Made by a program: the position numbers and the translations under genes. From assembly GCF_000400465.1 (NCBI RefSeq), contig NW_008806291.1:183925-247924 (forward strand): a stretch of DNA of 64,000 nucleotides, written 5' to 3'. This document shows, one piece after another, positions 21,336 to 31,914 of the stretch; the first letter of the stretch is position 1; each line of letters starts with the position of its first letter. The DNA is from Wallemia ichthyophaga EXF-994 (Eukaryota > Basidiomycota > Wallemiomycetes > Wallemiales > Wallemiaceae). The notes beneath the pieces were generated by a model, which worked only from the letters and a program-made list of their open reading frames with translations, had not been told where the DNA came from and made no database searches.

Positions 21336-22093
21336 ATGAGCGCCAACAAGAGGATTAGAGTGGGTTGCTAGTAAAATTCAACAATCGCTATTAATTTTCT
21401 AATCTCCTTCAATTTTACTAGTCGCTTCAAATATCCCGCCCCGTTGTCATAGGCAATACAGCCCGCGCGATAACCCCCGAAGAGCGGGAGAAAGACGCTA
21501 CGATTCCACCGACGCACACGCACCGATGGACGATATCGGTGCGCTCGCCTAGCCCTCAGCGTGCAGAAAGCAGCTATGACGAGGGATGCGAGGGGATACA
21601 CGACGAGGGATTATCGACGTGGCTGCGACGCGTGCAAATACGTCTGCACGATACATACAAAGACAATAACCGCACTCTCGACAAGCCCCCGTTCGTCGTT
21701 AGCGAGACTGGTTGGGGGGAGTTCGAGGTGGTGATCCGTCTCCATTTCCCAAGCGAGGCCGGTGAACGCCCCATGGTACTCCACCACATGCTCAAGCTCC
21801 ATCCGTGGAACGTCACAAGCTCAATCCCCAGAGACGACGGCTTGCCTCCTACAGTGCACAGCTGGCAGTACGATGAGATCGTATTCAGCGATCCTCATGA
21901 ATCTTTCTTCCACCTCCTCACATGCAATCCACCGCCACCCCTGCCAGATTCAGGACCATTCAGCAAACAGGACATTCACAGCGAGACTACGAAACTCAAC
22001 AAGGCCAGACGAATAACTGTTGCTGAGACTACCAAGCTGAGAGACGAGCTTATAAGAATGGAGGCTGAGTTGAAGGCGGTGAGGAGGGCGTGA
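21336..22093 (+). CDS. YAF9: YEATS-domain chromatin protein, Yaf9-like
   Basis: Exons 21336-21359 and 21422-22093 (62-bp intron); 231 aa. The spliced start reads MSANKRIRSLQISRPVVIGN, the typical Yaf9 entry into the YEATS domain. Then come HTHRWTISVRSPS (acyl-lysine pocket region), RRVQIRLHDTYKDNNRTLDK, PPFVVSETGWGEFEVVIRLH, LKLHPW and YDEIVFSDPHESFF. A C-terminal coiled coil follows (ETTKLRDELIRMEAELKAV). Yaf9 is shared by the SWR1 and NuA4 complexes and reads acetylated or crotonylated histone H3. The human homologue is GAS41. The gene starts 11 bp from the divergent unknown gene and ends 17 bp from the convergent SNARE gene. Confidence 0.93.
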
Positions 22094-22110
22094 AAATTTG
22101 ATCAAGCTAG

Positions 22111-22486
22111 TTACAAAGCGTATTTGATTATAAAGTACAAGGCCAACACCACCACTATGACAAGTATTGTATATTTATATGTACTATTCGCATTTCTGAT
22201 TTGTTTTCTTATGTTAGTTTTCTTGATACCATTGCTAAGACTGGCGATGAAACCTTCCTGCAGAGGGGTAAGAACGAGACACACACACTCACACACCCAC
22301 ACTGCCCATCATTCCCTGTATCTGCGACTCGGATTGGTCGTATATATCACTCGTCGCGCCACGCAGCCTGCGCAGCTTATCAGTCAACCCTTCCATTGAC
22401 TCGTCGTTCTGCTGCTCCATTTCGCGGCTTTGGTGGTGTGTCAGAAGGTCTCTTCTTTTAAGCTAACGTAAAATATACTTGGACAT
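22111..22486 (-). CDS. Small tail-anchored SNARE, Bet1/Sft1-like
   Basis: Three exons: an 8-nt first exon 22479-22486 (ATGTCCAA), then 22301-22427 and 22111-22257, with introns of 51 and 43 bp; 93 aa. Joining them gives MSNREMEQQNDESMEGL, the hallmark start of Bet1/Sft1 Qc-SNAREs (E-Q-QNDE-M-x-GL). A heptad-repeat SNARE helix follows (LTDKLRRLRGATSDIYDQS, then SLSNGIKKTNIRKQ), and a tail anchor (YTILVIVVVLALYFIIKYAL). Length matches Sft1 (97 aa) better than Bet1 (142 aa). It would act in ER-Golgi or intra-Golgi vesicle fusion. Because the exons are so short the gene is easily missed. The first exon is the weakest part of the model; the first Met of exon 2 is an alternative start. Confidence 0.8.
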
Positions 22487-22643
22487 GATTGTTTTATGAT
22501 AAGACAACTCATAATCAGCATGTGTGCTTTGTTTGGTATTTGATAATCGAGTGATTGTTTGTGCTAAATTACTTTTCAACAATCTCAACCCTATTGCGAC
22601 ATGAACGTAAACAAATGCATAAATAGACGTACAAACGAGGTGC

Positions 22644-25357
22644 TCACTTAGTCGAAGGAGACCGTTTATAATAAAGCATATAGCCATGCTTAGACACCAC
22701 ATCTTTCTCGCTGAGCTCACCGACACGGGAATCCTGACAACTGAACCAGTCTTGTCCGGAGCGTACGTTAGCCGTGTAATGCCCACTCTGGAGGGACCCG
22801 AAGTGGTTAGTGACAGCATACAGGTCGTATTTGAAGGGTGGAATTTGAGACGTGGGATTATTCTTGACATCGTCGCTGGCGCCGTGCTGATACTGATTCT
22901 GCGAGGTGAATGGCTGCACATGCGAACGCGATTGTATCTGAGGTGTGTATGGTGTGAGATCTAGGCCGCGCAAGGGAAATGCAACATTAGTTTCGACTTT
23001 ATCGCAAAATGGACCCGCGTAAGCAAATCGTTTGAGTTGGATGAGGAGGACAGGTGGGAGGCGGGCTATAGAGAGACGTTTGACAGACCTTCGGGCTACT
23101 TTGCAGTTGGGACAGCGCCAAGCGTTGTCTTTCTCCATTATCTCATCTTTCAGAAAGGCATCGAGACAGGCCGTTAGCGATACACTACCCTTCAACCGCC
23201 GCGCTGGGACTGGGAGGGATAGATACATGAAGGCGTTGTAAGTAGTACTCGTCTTGTGACAGCTAAGACACTCCATTCTATTCCGAAATTGGCCTTGGAA
23301 GTAGTCGACTATGATGGAGTCGTTGAGTGTCTTGTAGCGCCGCCATTCTCTCTCACTCCCCAGTGGAGTAGGGAGAGTTTCAAGCGCGGCTGCATTGTGC
23401 GATTGGTTGTCTACACTATTACCCCCAACACTACTTCCCACTTTGAGATCCTCGTGAAGTCCATCGAGTAGGAAAGAAAGAAACTCCTGCGCATCATGCT
23501 GGTCGGTGTTGTGGAACTGCCGCGCAAATGCACAGATGATTGAACGGAAAGTCATTGGAGAGATGAATGTGAATTGCTCTCGCCACATGTGGCTGAGTAT
23601 TTGACTGAAACTTTCCGCTAAGCGCCCTTGCATCCCTAATCTATTGGAATGGTTAACGCAGCGGCGCCACAACCCACTCGTAAAGAAGCGTGCAAATGGG
23701 ACCGTTGCGCTTAGACACTGCAGCGTTGAGTTCATGTAGCACGTATTGCCGAGGTTCTTGAGACCAGTCAGTCCAACCACCTCGCCGTGCCAGTAGGAGG
23801 CTTTGTAAGGTGAAGTGGAGAGAGAGGAAGTGGTAGTAGTGCTGGTTTGGTTAGGAGTACGTGTCATCCCACTCACACCACTCATCCCACTCACACCAGG
23901 TGACATGGGCTGGGCTGTGGGAGCGGGCAGCTTGGGAGTTGATCTACCACCCATACCGATACTGCCACTCACGCTGGGGTAATCGATCGACAAACGTGGT
24001 CGGTATCCTGAGTAAGGTTCAGTGTCAACTTGATCACTCCGTCTGCGCGAGTGCGGAGGGCGAGAGGGGAGTGGTGGAGTGGGAAGGCTAGAACGAGGGT
24101 GGCGGGAAAGAGATGTTTGAGATTGTGGCTGGTATGAGATGTAATCGGATTGTTGGGAAGTGTGAGAGGGGGAAGGAGGGAGCTGTGAGGGGAATGAGAA
24201 GGAGTTGTGGGGTGAGAGAGGGTATGAACTCACGATATTATCATTGCTGTCGTTGCTGTCGTTGGGAACACCATTGAGCTTGCCAATGTCGGGAGCTGCA
24301 CTGGCGCTGCGACCAGCCTTACCGACGAGGTCTGGCTGAGGCATGGAGCGAGAGGGAGTCTGATTTTGGTGGGATTGAACAGTGCCGCTACTACTACTAC
24401 TATTGCTATTAGTACTGGCAGTATCATCCACACCACCTGGACCAATATTGCGTTGGTAAGCAGTAAAGCCGCCGTTGAGGACTGAAGAGGGTGGATGAGT
24501 AGGTAGACAATGAAACAACACAGATACTTACCCATAGGAGGATTCTGGAGGTCGTCAAGACTCATCAAACAGTCGAGGAGGTGTGATAAAGTGGGTGGAA
24601 GGTTGCTAACCTGGCAAGAATCATCGAAGACAACGGTATAATTGAATAAGTGACGTTTTGAGTAGACAAAGTGACCGCGTGTGGAGCTGGATTTGATGAT
24701 GCGTTCGAGAGTAGCGGGGGAGAGGTGGGGAGTGAGAGAAACAGGGTCAATCCAGACAACTCCAGCTCTACCCTTTCCACCTGGTGGGTGGAGAGAAATG
24801 CGTGATCGCTTGTAGAGGTCTAGAGGGCGGCAATCGAGGAGTAGAAGTGAGACATCGCCGAAAGTTGAAGAACTGAGGAATTTGTAGAGTTTGAAAGGGT
24901 CGATGGAGGGTATATTAGTGGAGGGAGTGGGAATAGCGGGTGGAATAACCTCCCAATTGTCGTTGTAGGAGGTCTTTTGAGTGTTTTGATTAGCCACAGC
25001 GTCCAACGCCAATTGTTCTTCTTGATCATGGTATAGTTGCGCATCCAATTGAGACTTAAGAATAGCTTCAAGGGTACCAGCAGATTCGATAATAGTGGGT
25101 ACATTGATTGATAAGTATTGAGTGATGGATGATGTTAACGAGTCTCTTCTCGATCTTAACTCGGGATGCTTAGATAGAATATCAGCAACGCCAGCTGCTC
25201 GTAACCAGAGTACAAACGCCTGTTCCTTATCATATGATTGAGTTAACTGGGCTGATCTAACCAACTCAATCAACGTGTTAAACCAGGCCTTAATCGGGTA
25301 GGGCGAAGGTGGAATAATCGCTTCATCTCGTAGTTTATTTATTGCTGTGGATGTCAT
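22644..25357 (-). CDS. Ubiquitin carboxyl-terminal hydrolase with rhodanese domain (Doa4/Ubp4/USP8-like)
   Basis: Two exons, 24532-25357 and 22644-24481 (50-bp intron); 887 aa. The N-terminal helical region (~1-120) precedes a rhodanese-like domain (~160-290: LLLLDCRPLDLYKRSRI ... joined VLNGGFTAY) that spans the intron. A disordered Ser/Pro segment leads to the USP catalytic domain from residue ~525. Seen there: Cys box GLKNLGNTCYMNSTLQCL, DAQEFLSFLLDGLHEDL, zinc-ribbon pairs CLSCHKT and CPNC, and His box YAVTNHFGSLQSGHYTA. The Asp/Asn position is in WFSCQDSRV. Members such as Doa4 recycle ubiquitin at endosomes before cargo enters multivesicular bodies. The domain order is diagnostic; which paralogue it is cannot be decided here. 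Confidence 0.9.
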
Positions 25358-25417
25358 TTGAGTATTTTTATTTTACTTGCTTTGATGATGATCGTATTTG
25401 GTTAACGAGAAACTACG

Positions 25418-25706
25418 ATGATTGGTCAGATTGCTCCGTGAGTTTGGAATCATTTGGTTGGAGTTGTAAATATTTAACAATCCTGCTCACAGCATCACTG
25501 GTAAATTCCGCAAAGGCGTTATTAGAGATATTAGCGTGTCATTGGGTTTGGGTACTGCACTTGGCTACGCATACTGGCACATTTTCCACATTCCAAAGGG
25601 TGAGTTGGTGTGTTTGTAGGTATTCCCCTTCTAACAACCGTCCCCACCCACAGCAACCCGTCGTGACCAATTCTACCTCAAATTAGCCGCAGAGAAGGAG
25701 AATTAA
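25418..25706 (+). CDS. COX9: Cytochrome c oxidase subunit VIIa (Cox9)
   Basis: Three exons, 25418-25437, 25493-25599 and 25654-25706 (introns 55 and 54 bp), giving 59 aa. The spliced protein starts MIGQIAPITGKFRKG and continues VIRDISVSLGLGTALGYAYW, then HIFHIPKATRRDQFYLKL, which is the Cox9/Cox7a pattern: short matrix head, one membrane span with GLGTxxGY, and a basic tail with R-R-D-x-FY-x-KL. It is a structural subunit of respiratory complex IV. No ORF caller would report it, since no exon exceeds 107 nt. Its stop overlaps that of the convergent gene by 2-3 bp, and its start lies 60 bp from the divergent deubiquitinase. Confidence 0.93.
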
Positions 25707-26176
25707 TTTGTATTTACAATCTCATTAATCTCTCTATAAATTGGTTTTATTTGGATTGTTTTATATCGAATTTTGCTGTTTTTCCCATAGTATATCAACT
25801 GTACTATGAGTATTGCATTGCTTAATCCCTTTAAATACTCAACCAACCTATCCACACCCTCTTCACCAATCAAACCCCGCCAATTAAACACTCTTATTCC
25901 TACTTTCTCATTTGTCGGGGCTATCAACTGGCTACCCATCCTTACCAGGCTTATCCACTCCAGTAAATCACTTGAATCACTTGAATCACTCCCAGGTCTC
26001 TGTACTTCCCTCTCTTCCACACTGCACGAGCATCTGATATCCTTCGATTCATTTAAATAGTACCCATCACCCAATCTAACATTCCCTCCACTCTCACTTC
26101 TCCCATACTTGAACTCTATCCCTTCTAAATTCACTTCCCCCTCACTCATTACAACTAACTCCCTAATACCGCTCAT
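25703..26176 (-). CDS. Hypothetical protein, 157 aa
   Basis: Single open frame from an ATG at 26176 to a TAA at 25703-25705 that overlaps the COX9 stop on the other strand. No family recognised. Composition is mixed rather than repetitive: an N-terminal beta-rich part (IRELVVMSEGEVNLEGIEFK), an acidic Ser/Asp stretch (SDSSDSSD) and an amphipathic end (EEGVDRLVEYLKGLSNAILI). The lower end is AT-rich and basic. The tight convergent packing with COX9 and lack of low complexity favour a real gene, but nothing else supports it. Confidence 0.5.
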   Translation of the reverse strand: MSGIRELVVMSEGEVNLEGIEFKYGRSESGGNVRLGDGYYLNESKDIRCSCSVEEREVQRPGSDSSDSSDLLEWISLVRMGSQLIAPTNEKVGIRVFNWRGLIGEEGVDRLVEYLKGLSNAILIVQLIYYGKNSKIRYKTIQIKPIYREINEIVNTN

Positions 26177-26881
26177 CTTCGTCGTGGTGGTGGTTTTTAC
26201 CTAACCCGTTTTTTCCATCCACCTTGATAATATGCTTGTGGTTTCCATCAGCTAGGCTTAATTCCTTCTATCGATCAAGCCCGTGAAATCTTCCCCATAT
26301 ATCCTCTAGCGTGCACCAGAAACATATCGGATTCCAACTTCCCAACAGTCTATAGCGCGCAATTAAATTCTTAGGGATATAATTCTGGCGCAATCCTGTC
26401 AAGCTCGTTCAGGGCTATTTGTCAACCTTTTTTATTTGGACATTATCAAAACTCGTAGATCACCTATCTGAGAAGAGATAGGTGGGAGGGGGGAAATTCA
26501 ACTCAAACAATATTCAGCGGTGGGTTGAGAAGAGGATGTGTATGAATTCCTGGAGCTTCTGGAGATGCTGGAGATGCTTAGAAAATTATGATTTTGCTTA
26601 AATGTTCAGATTGTCAGTAGATCATATCTCTACCAAAGTTCAAGAATGGCCTTGAATCATTGAAATTAGAAGCACAAAAATCACAGCAATACAATCCTCT
26701 CTTACAGACAAGATGACTGGGATATTGGTATGCGTGGTTAATATGTGTATTTTCTGTGATTAGGACAATGCATTTAATAAAACATACATTCTTGCTGCAT
26801 ATTTTGTGCAGCTACATTATACCGTTTAGTGTAATAAGCGCTCTGAAATCATTCTATCAACCCTTATCGATCTTTTCGAGG
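26177..26881. other. Gene-free stretch of about 700 bp
   Basis: No ORF with recognisable content. It probably holds the promoter of the hypothetical gene at its left and AT-rich sequence at its right. A short CTGGAG/GGAGATGCT repetition occurs near 26550-26575. Confidence 0.5.
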
Positions 26882-27016
26882 AAAGCGATGAATCAATAAA
26901 CAGTGGAGTATCATGAATATTCACCAGCTCGACCTCCCCGTATAATAATTCGATGTCGTTATCGATAAGGGCACAACGGACGCTCTCCTCCCTGGCAAAT
27001 ACGATCCTTGGAATAC
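26882..27016 (+). pseudogene. Degenerate partial duplicate of the adjacent methyltransferase gene
   Basis: This stretch matches codons of the intact gene at about 27319-27460 in the same orientation: shared runs include CCAGCTxGACCTCCCCG, TTCGATGTCG, ATCGATAAGGG, GACGCTCTCCTC and GATCCTTGGAAT. The copy has two adjacent stops (TATAATAAT) in place of the GATAACTCT of the gene, small indels and no start. It lies directly in front of the functional gene (start 27053), so it is a local partial duplication that has decayed, now serving as promoter or leader DNA. Confidence 0.8.
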
Positions 27017-27052
27017 ACCACCACCACAACCACCACACCATAAAAAATCAGA

Positions 27053-27679
27053 ATGGATCTAGTAGCGAATAAAACATCAGACTACTCGGATATAAGTTAT
27101 TGGGACGAGAGGTACACGAAAGACACCGAAGATACTTTCGACTGGTTTAAGCAGTACCCAGATCTCAAACAAAGTCTTGCGCACCACATACCCAACAAAG
27201 ACTCACGCATACTCATGCTCGGATGCGGCAACTCCTCCCTCTCCCGCGACATGTACGACGACGGCTACACCAACATCCTCAACATTGATTATTCACCAGT
27301 GTGCATTGATAACATGACCAAAGCAAATGAATCGCGTAGTGGCATGCAATGGTGTGTAATGGATATTCGCCAGCTTGACCTCCCCGATAACTCTTTCGAT
27401 GTCGCTATCGATAAGGGTACCATGGACGCTCTCCTCGCCGGCGTACGTGATCCTTGGAATCCTCAAGATAGCATTGTTCACGACTGTACGAGTGAAGTGA
27501 GAGAAGTACAGCGCGTACTCAAACCTGAACCATCATCCGTATTCATTTATCACACCTACGCTCCCCCACACTTCCGTAAACCTCTCCTCAATACTGACCC
27601 CGATCATTGGGATCTGAGTGTGGAAAAGATGGGTGACTGGTTCAGCTACTTTTTTTACACCCTGCGTTATAAAGATTAA
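27053..27679 (+). CDS. Class I SAM-dependent methyltransferase, EEF1AKMT4-like
   Basis: Single exon, 208 aa. Starts YSDISYWDERYTKDTEDTFD, the family's substrate-binding head. SAM motif I is ILMLGCGNSSLSRDMYDDG, motif II region NILNIDYSPVCIDNM, then MDIRQLDLPDNSFDVAIDKG and TMDALLAG, the post-II signature of METTL13/EEF1AKMT4/Efm-type enzymes. These methylate lysines of elongation factor 1A. The C-terminus is shorter than in human EEF1AKMT4 (~255 aa) but ends with the usual beta strands. A decayed partial copy lies immediately upstream. Substrate assignment is inference from family. Confidence 0.82.
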   Translation: MDLVANKTSDYSDISYWDERYTKDTEDTFDWFKQYPDLKQSLAHHIPNKDSRILMLGCGNSSLSRDMYDDGYTNILNIDYSPVCIDNMTKANESRSGMQWCVMDIRQLDLPDNSFDVAIDKGTMDALLAGVRDPWNPQDSIVHDCTSEVREVQRVLKPEPSSVFIYHTYAPPHFRKPLLNTDPDHWDLSVEKMGDWFSYFFYTLRYKD

Positions 27680-29069
27680 CTTTAACGCAGTGCGCCGCTT
27701 TTATAGAATTTTAATGCATGACTATCATTATTAACTACTATTATAATTAGCTGCTATTTCATTAGCTAACATATCCACTTTCAGCGTTTTGTTTGTTATA
27801 TCACGTCAAAGTTTTCACCTTTCACCAAGTCAATCGGTCTAGATAGGGAATAATATGTAAGGAGAGCATGGCAGAATTCTCGCATCTTTCGTCATGAGTT
27901 AGCATCAGTCGGGTAGGTGCTGCTGTGGCTGAAGGGGTATTATTTAATAGCAATAGAAATCCACTCACAGTTAGGAGAAATTGTCAAAAACACATCCTCC
28001 ACAAGTAAAGTAGCAAACTCAAGAAGCGATTCAACGAAAAGTCACTAGTCTTCCACAATTAAGGTCAAACAGGGGTAAATGTGAACTAAGACGAGTGAGC
28101 AGATTAATTCACGGGGTCGATAAGTCGGCTTAAGCAAACTGGAACTTTGTCACAGAACATGTTCAAAGTCACAAATACGCATTTAAGGACGGTAAAGCTG
28201 TCTTTGAAAATGTTCTGATCTTATGAGGTTGTCAAAGAGAAGTTCTGATATCGAACCAATCAAAGGAAGGTATCGTCACCAATTTCTAGACATCTAGTCG
28301 TTCTCCACAAGGGCATCGCAAGGAAGTCACATTCGACAGCAATTTTGCAGGTAATATCCGGCGTTTGGGTCTTTATTTCGGCTTTGAGGCTGCACAAGCA
28401 CAGCATCACCACAATCAAGGCTCATTTATGGTGAAAAATTTCTCAGTGACACCACCAAGAGATTCGAAAACCTCCGCCAACAACTGTACAGTAGGCTCGA
28501 TAGGTTTGCGACTGATATTTACTTAGATCGCATTATCATTTGGTCACGTTGCATCCTCAATCATAAACGTATAACCTTGTTTGACCTTCAGTAGCATGCA
28601 GTCAAATGGTGCATCCCGGCACATTTGCACGCAGAGGTCAATTCAGGCCTTAATTTTACTCGTGGGATTTTCCCAACTAAGTCCTATTATAAAGAGACCT
28701 TTTCTTTGTGCAAAGTTGTTCAGGCGCAATGCCAAAGTAGATCTTTATAGGATTCAACTCGCGGGACAATCTTTCATCTCACAAGCATTTCCACTGACAA
28801 TATCTTTCCAACTCTCACTGTTATCATTATATCTGACCAAGTAAAATAGTCTTACATTGATACCGTTTGATTTATAGTGCATTTGATATCGAGAGTATTT
28901 TGTGATAAGGTCTCTAAGAATGTATTCAGTGTGTCACAAGATCTGCGAAAGGCAGCACGACTCTATGTGTCAATCAGACATAAAAATCAGGTTAGGTGTC
29001 CCATGCATATTAATAGTGATAGTGATAGTAATATATTCATGTTAATTCACGCCAATTCAATCGCACCCC
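27680..29069. other. Sparse 1.4-kb region; possible Ty3/gypsy-type reverse transcriptase relic at 28430-28600
   Basis: No intact gene. In the + frame through 28437-28600 the translation reads FENLRQQLYSRLDRF followed by ATDIYLDRIIIWSRCILNHK. This resembles the region before and after the YLDD box of gypsy-type reverse transcriptase (x-DKFVxVYLDDIIIxS, then xEH), with the second Asp replaced by Arg. Stops follow within ~20 codons and no flanking LTRs or protease/integrase motifs are seen. This is a weak, fragmentary match. The rest of the interval shows nothing recognisable. Confidence 0.35.
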
Positions 29070-30373
29070 TCAATGCTGTGCATCGCCGAGCGTCTTCCAC
29101 AGCGCCTGCGTTACGCCCTGTACCGTTTCCGGTCTGAGTACGCTCGGATTAGCAGACTGGGATTTACCGAACTGGATGACCTGTTTAACGAGCTGATTCA
29201 TTTGAGCGTGGTTGATGTTGAGTGTGTTGGGTGGGTTGGCAGTCGTTGCGTTGCTACTCTGCCGCTGCTTGGGCTGAAGAAACGCATCACTCTCCAACAA
29301 CTCGGGTATAGTCATCCGTCGCCTTGCATCTCGATTAAGACAGCTCTTCATTGTTCGCAACACATCCTCGTCTACGCGCACAGCCAAGTCCTGTCGATGT
29401 ACCGGCTCGTATGTCCCGTCCGCCTTGCGTTGTGCTGGTTCCACGGGGATTGAATAAGTGGGAAAGTCTATAGCCACGCTCTGGTCCGGGATCGCCGCCA
29501 ACTTCTTATGTATGTTCTGGTAGTGGTAAAATGGTGGATGGGAGTAAATCATCTGGTATAGGATGCAGCCCAGTGACCACACATCCGATGGGCGACCTAG
29601 CTGTGAGAGTGTATTAGTAATGTGTGATCGAGTGAGTTTGTCATTCCCACCTTTAAACCTCGTTTATTGCCAAGTCCACTCGGATTCGTGATGGCTTCCG
29701 GCGACATGTAGTTGATGGTGCCCACCTGCGAATCGCGCTGTATATTGGCCGTATCATTCGGAATAGCCTTCGCAATCCCAAAGTCAATTAGCTTCAATGA
29801 ACCCTTTACGAGAACGAAGTTGGCTGGTTTGAGGTCTGAGTGTACAATTGCTTCCTCGTGTATCGCGTGCACGGCTCGCAACATCTGCTCCCAGTACACA
29901 CCGACGAAATTCATATTCAAACGTTTTCCCTGCTGCTCGTAGAGGAGGCGGGCGAAATCTATCTCACCGCACTCCATTCGCATGAGTAGCTTACCGCCCA
30001 TTCTCTCCCAGTCCCATAACTTGATTATACGGTCATTACCCCGCAGACGCTGGAGGAGAGATATCTCATTGAGATACCCCGTCACCGTTTCTGGATCACA
30101 CTTGTCGAGACGAACTCGCTTTATGGCGTGAAGCTCATTCTGTGTGCTGAGCACACGGTACACTTTCGACGAACCTCCCTTGCCCAGCTCGTCGAGACGG
30201 AGATAGGGTATGCCGTTGACTGTGAGGTAACTGGGTGGACGCATCCCGAGGTAGGGGTTGGGTTGAGACCAGGACATTTGCTGCTGAGGGACGTATGAAG
30301 GGGGCTGAAGGGGAACTACTGCGTCTGTGAGGGGTGGAGGTGGGTGTTGAGAGTTTTGTTGTTGTTGAGAGTT

Positions 30374-30410
<37 letters not shown>

Positions 30411-31780
30411 CGCTGCTGTTCACGTTGTTGCTGCTCGTCAGCTTTTCGATCTTCTTCAGCTTTTCGATCTTCTTCAACTTTCCGATCTTCTTCAACTTTC
30501 CGCTCTTCTTCAGCTTTTCGATTTTCCTCAATTTTCCGCTCTTCTTCAACTCTCCTCTCCTCTTCAAGTTTCCTCTCCATTTCAGCTTTGCGCTCTTCTT
30601 CAGCTTTGCGCTGCTCATTAGACCTGCGCTGCTCTTCTCTTAACTTTTCTCGCCGCACCTCGCGTTCCTTTTCTCGAGTCTTCTCGAGCTCTAATGGGCG
30701 GTGCGAGGGGTGAATTTCACGCGACTCTTCGCGCTCGTCCTTCTCGACTCTCTCCGCCCTCTCAGACTTGTGAAATCTATCAGATCTATAAGTCGATCGC
30801 TCGTCCTCCTCATTTCTGATATCCGAGCGCAAAAGAGAGCGGGAAAGGGTAGGGGGAGTGTTATTGTGAGTATCACGCGCGCTATTCTCGCCTGTCGAGA
30901 GACCAGAGTAGCTAGAGTAGCTATGAGCGTTGCGAGCGAGGGGTGGTCTGTCTATTGATCTTGGTGAATGAGTGGAGTGAGTGGAGTGAGTGGAGTGTGG
31001 GGAGTTGGCTGAGTATGAGTGCGGTGAGTAGCTAGTAGACTGGTATGCACCGCCGTCACTCGCGCTACCACTGCCACTGCGACTCAAACTAACATCCTCT
31101 TGGTCATTTCCACTGGGAATTCCATTTCTATTTGCACCACTCACGCCCCCGCCCACACTGCCATCACCCTGCAACATCTGGATCATTGCCGGCGTCCACT
31201 TCTTGTCTGGTCGCTGGGGACGCTGAGTGCCAGCAGCCGGTCGCCTGCGTCTTACGGTAGAGGTAGCAGTGCGCGGTTGAGGCTGGCTGTCGACACCCAA
31301 ATTGGGAGTTTCCGGAACAAGACGGAGAGGGTGGTTGGATAAGGGAGTATCGGAGGGTGGCGATTCGCGCGTGAGGGTGTGTGTCGTGGCTGGTGTTTGC
31401 TGTGGTTGCTGGACGCTGCGTTTGAAATCAGGTGGTGTTGCTCTGCGTGGGAGGTTCGCGGTTGGGCGATTAGTGAGGTCCTTAAGTTCCTTGTGGGAGT
31501 TTGCAGTGCCCTTGTGAGGATCGCCGGTATCACCCACATCACCCACATCCACGCCATCCACGCCGCCAATCTTGGCATTCGCGAGCGCGTTCCGCGACGC
31601 ACTGGCGAGAAGAGCAGGATCGAAGCTGTCGTCATCATCGCTATCGTCGCTGTCGAGAAGGCGCTGATCGAGGTTGTGACGTTTAAGGAATTCCTGTGTG
31701 CCGGGGGAGAGGGAGGGGAGGTGTGGATGCGGGGCATGGCTGTGTTTATCTGGCGTAGCTGGCGTATCGGGCGTATCCAT
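29070..31780 (-). CDS. MPS1: Dual-specificity spindle-checkpoint kinase MPS1/TTK
   Basis: Exons 29651-31780 and 29070-29600 (50-bp intron, phase 0); 886 aa. The N-terminal ~500 residues are disordered, with Ser/His runs, then a charged coiled coil of RKAEEERK/VEEDRK repeats and a polyglutamine tract. The kinase domain starts at VNGIPYLRLDELGKGGSSKV; it has the catalytic Lys in HAIKRVRL, catalytic loop HSDLKPANFVLV, DFG in KLIDFGIAKAI and activation segment VGTINYMSPEAI. The joined LKLGRPSDVWSLGCILYQM completes subdomain IX. HSDLKPANF and MSPEA are typical of Mps1/Mph1/TTK. It acts at kinetochores in the spindle checkpoint and in spindle-pole duplication. The intron falls between the activation segment and the alpha-F helix. 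Confidence 0.93.
30354..30625 (-). repeat. Trinucleotide polyglutamine tract and 15-bp coiled-coil repeats inside MPS1
   Basis: On the + strand GTT/TTG units run from about 30354 to 30430, encoding a Gln-rich tract with a pure run of about 12 Gln. From ~30435 to 30625 imperfect repeats (CTTCTTCAxCTTTxCG) encode RKxEEE/D units. Both are prone to length change by slippage. Confidence 0.75.
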
Positions 31781-31914
31781 GGTGTATTATATGTTATATC
31801 TACTAACGGTAATCCCCCTCCTCGTCGTCGATAAAGAAGAAAATAAAATAAAAATAAAACAAATTGAAGACACAGCAATACAATGGCGACAGATTCTGCA
31901 TAAATATATCACAC

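Noticed and set aside
26826-27041. - strand frame of 71 codons upstream of the methyltransferase
   Set aside because: It is the antisense of the decayed partial duplicate of that gene.
30334-30643. Leu/Val/Phe-rich + strand frames opposite MPS1, looking like membrane proteins
   Set aside because: They are translations of the GTT/TTC repeat complementary to the poly-Gln and RKxEEE coding tract.
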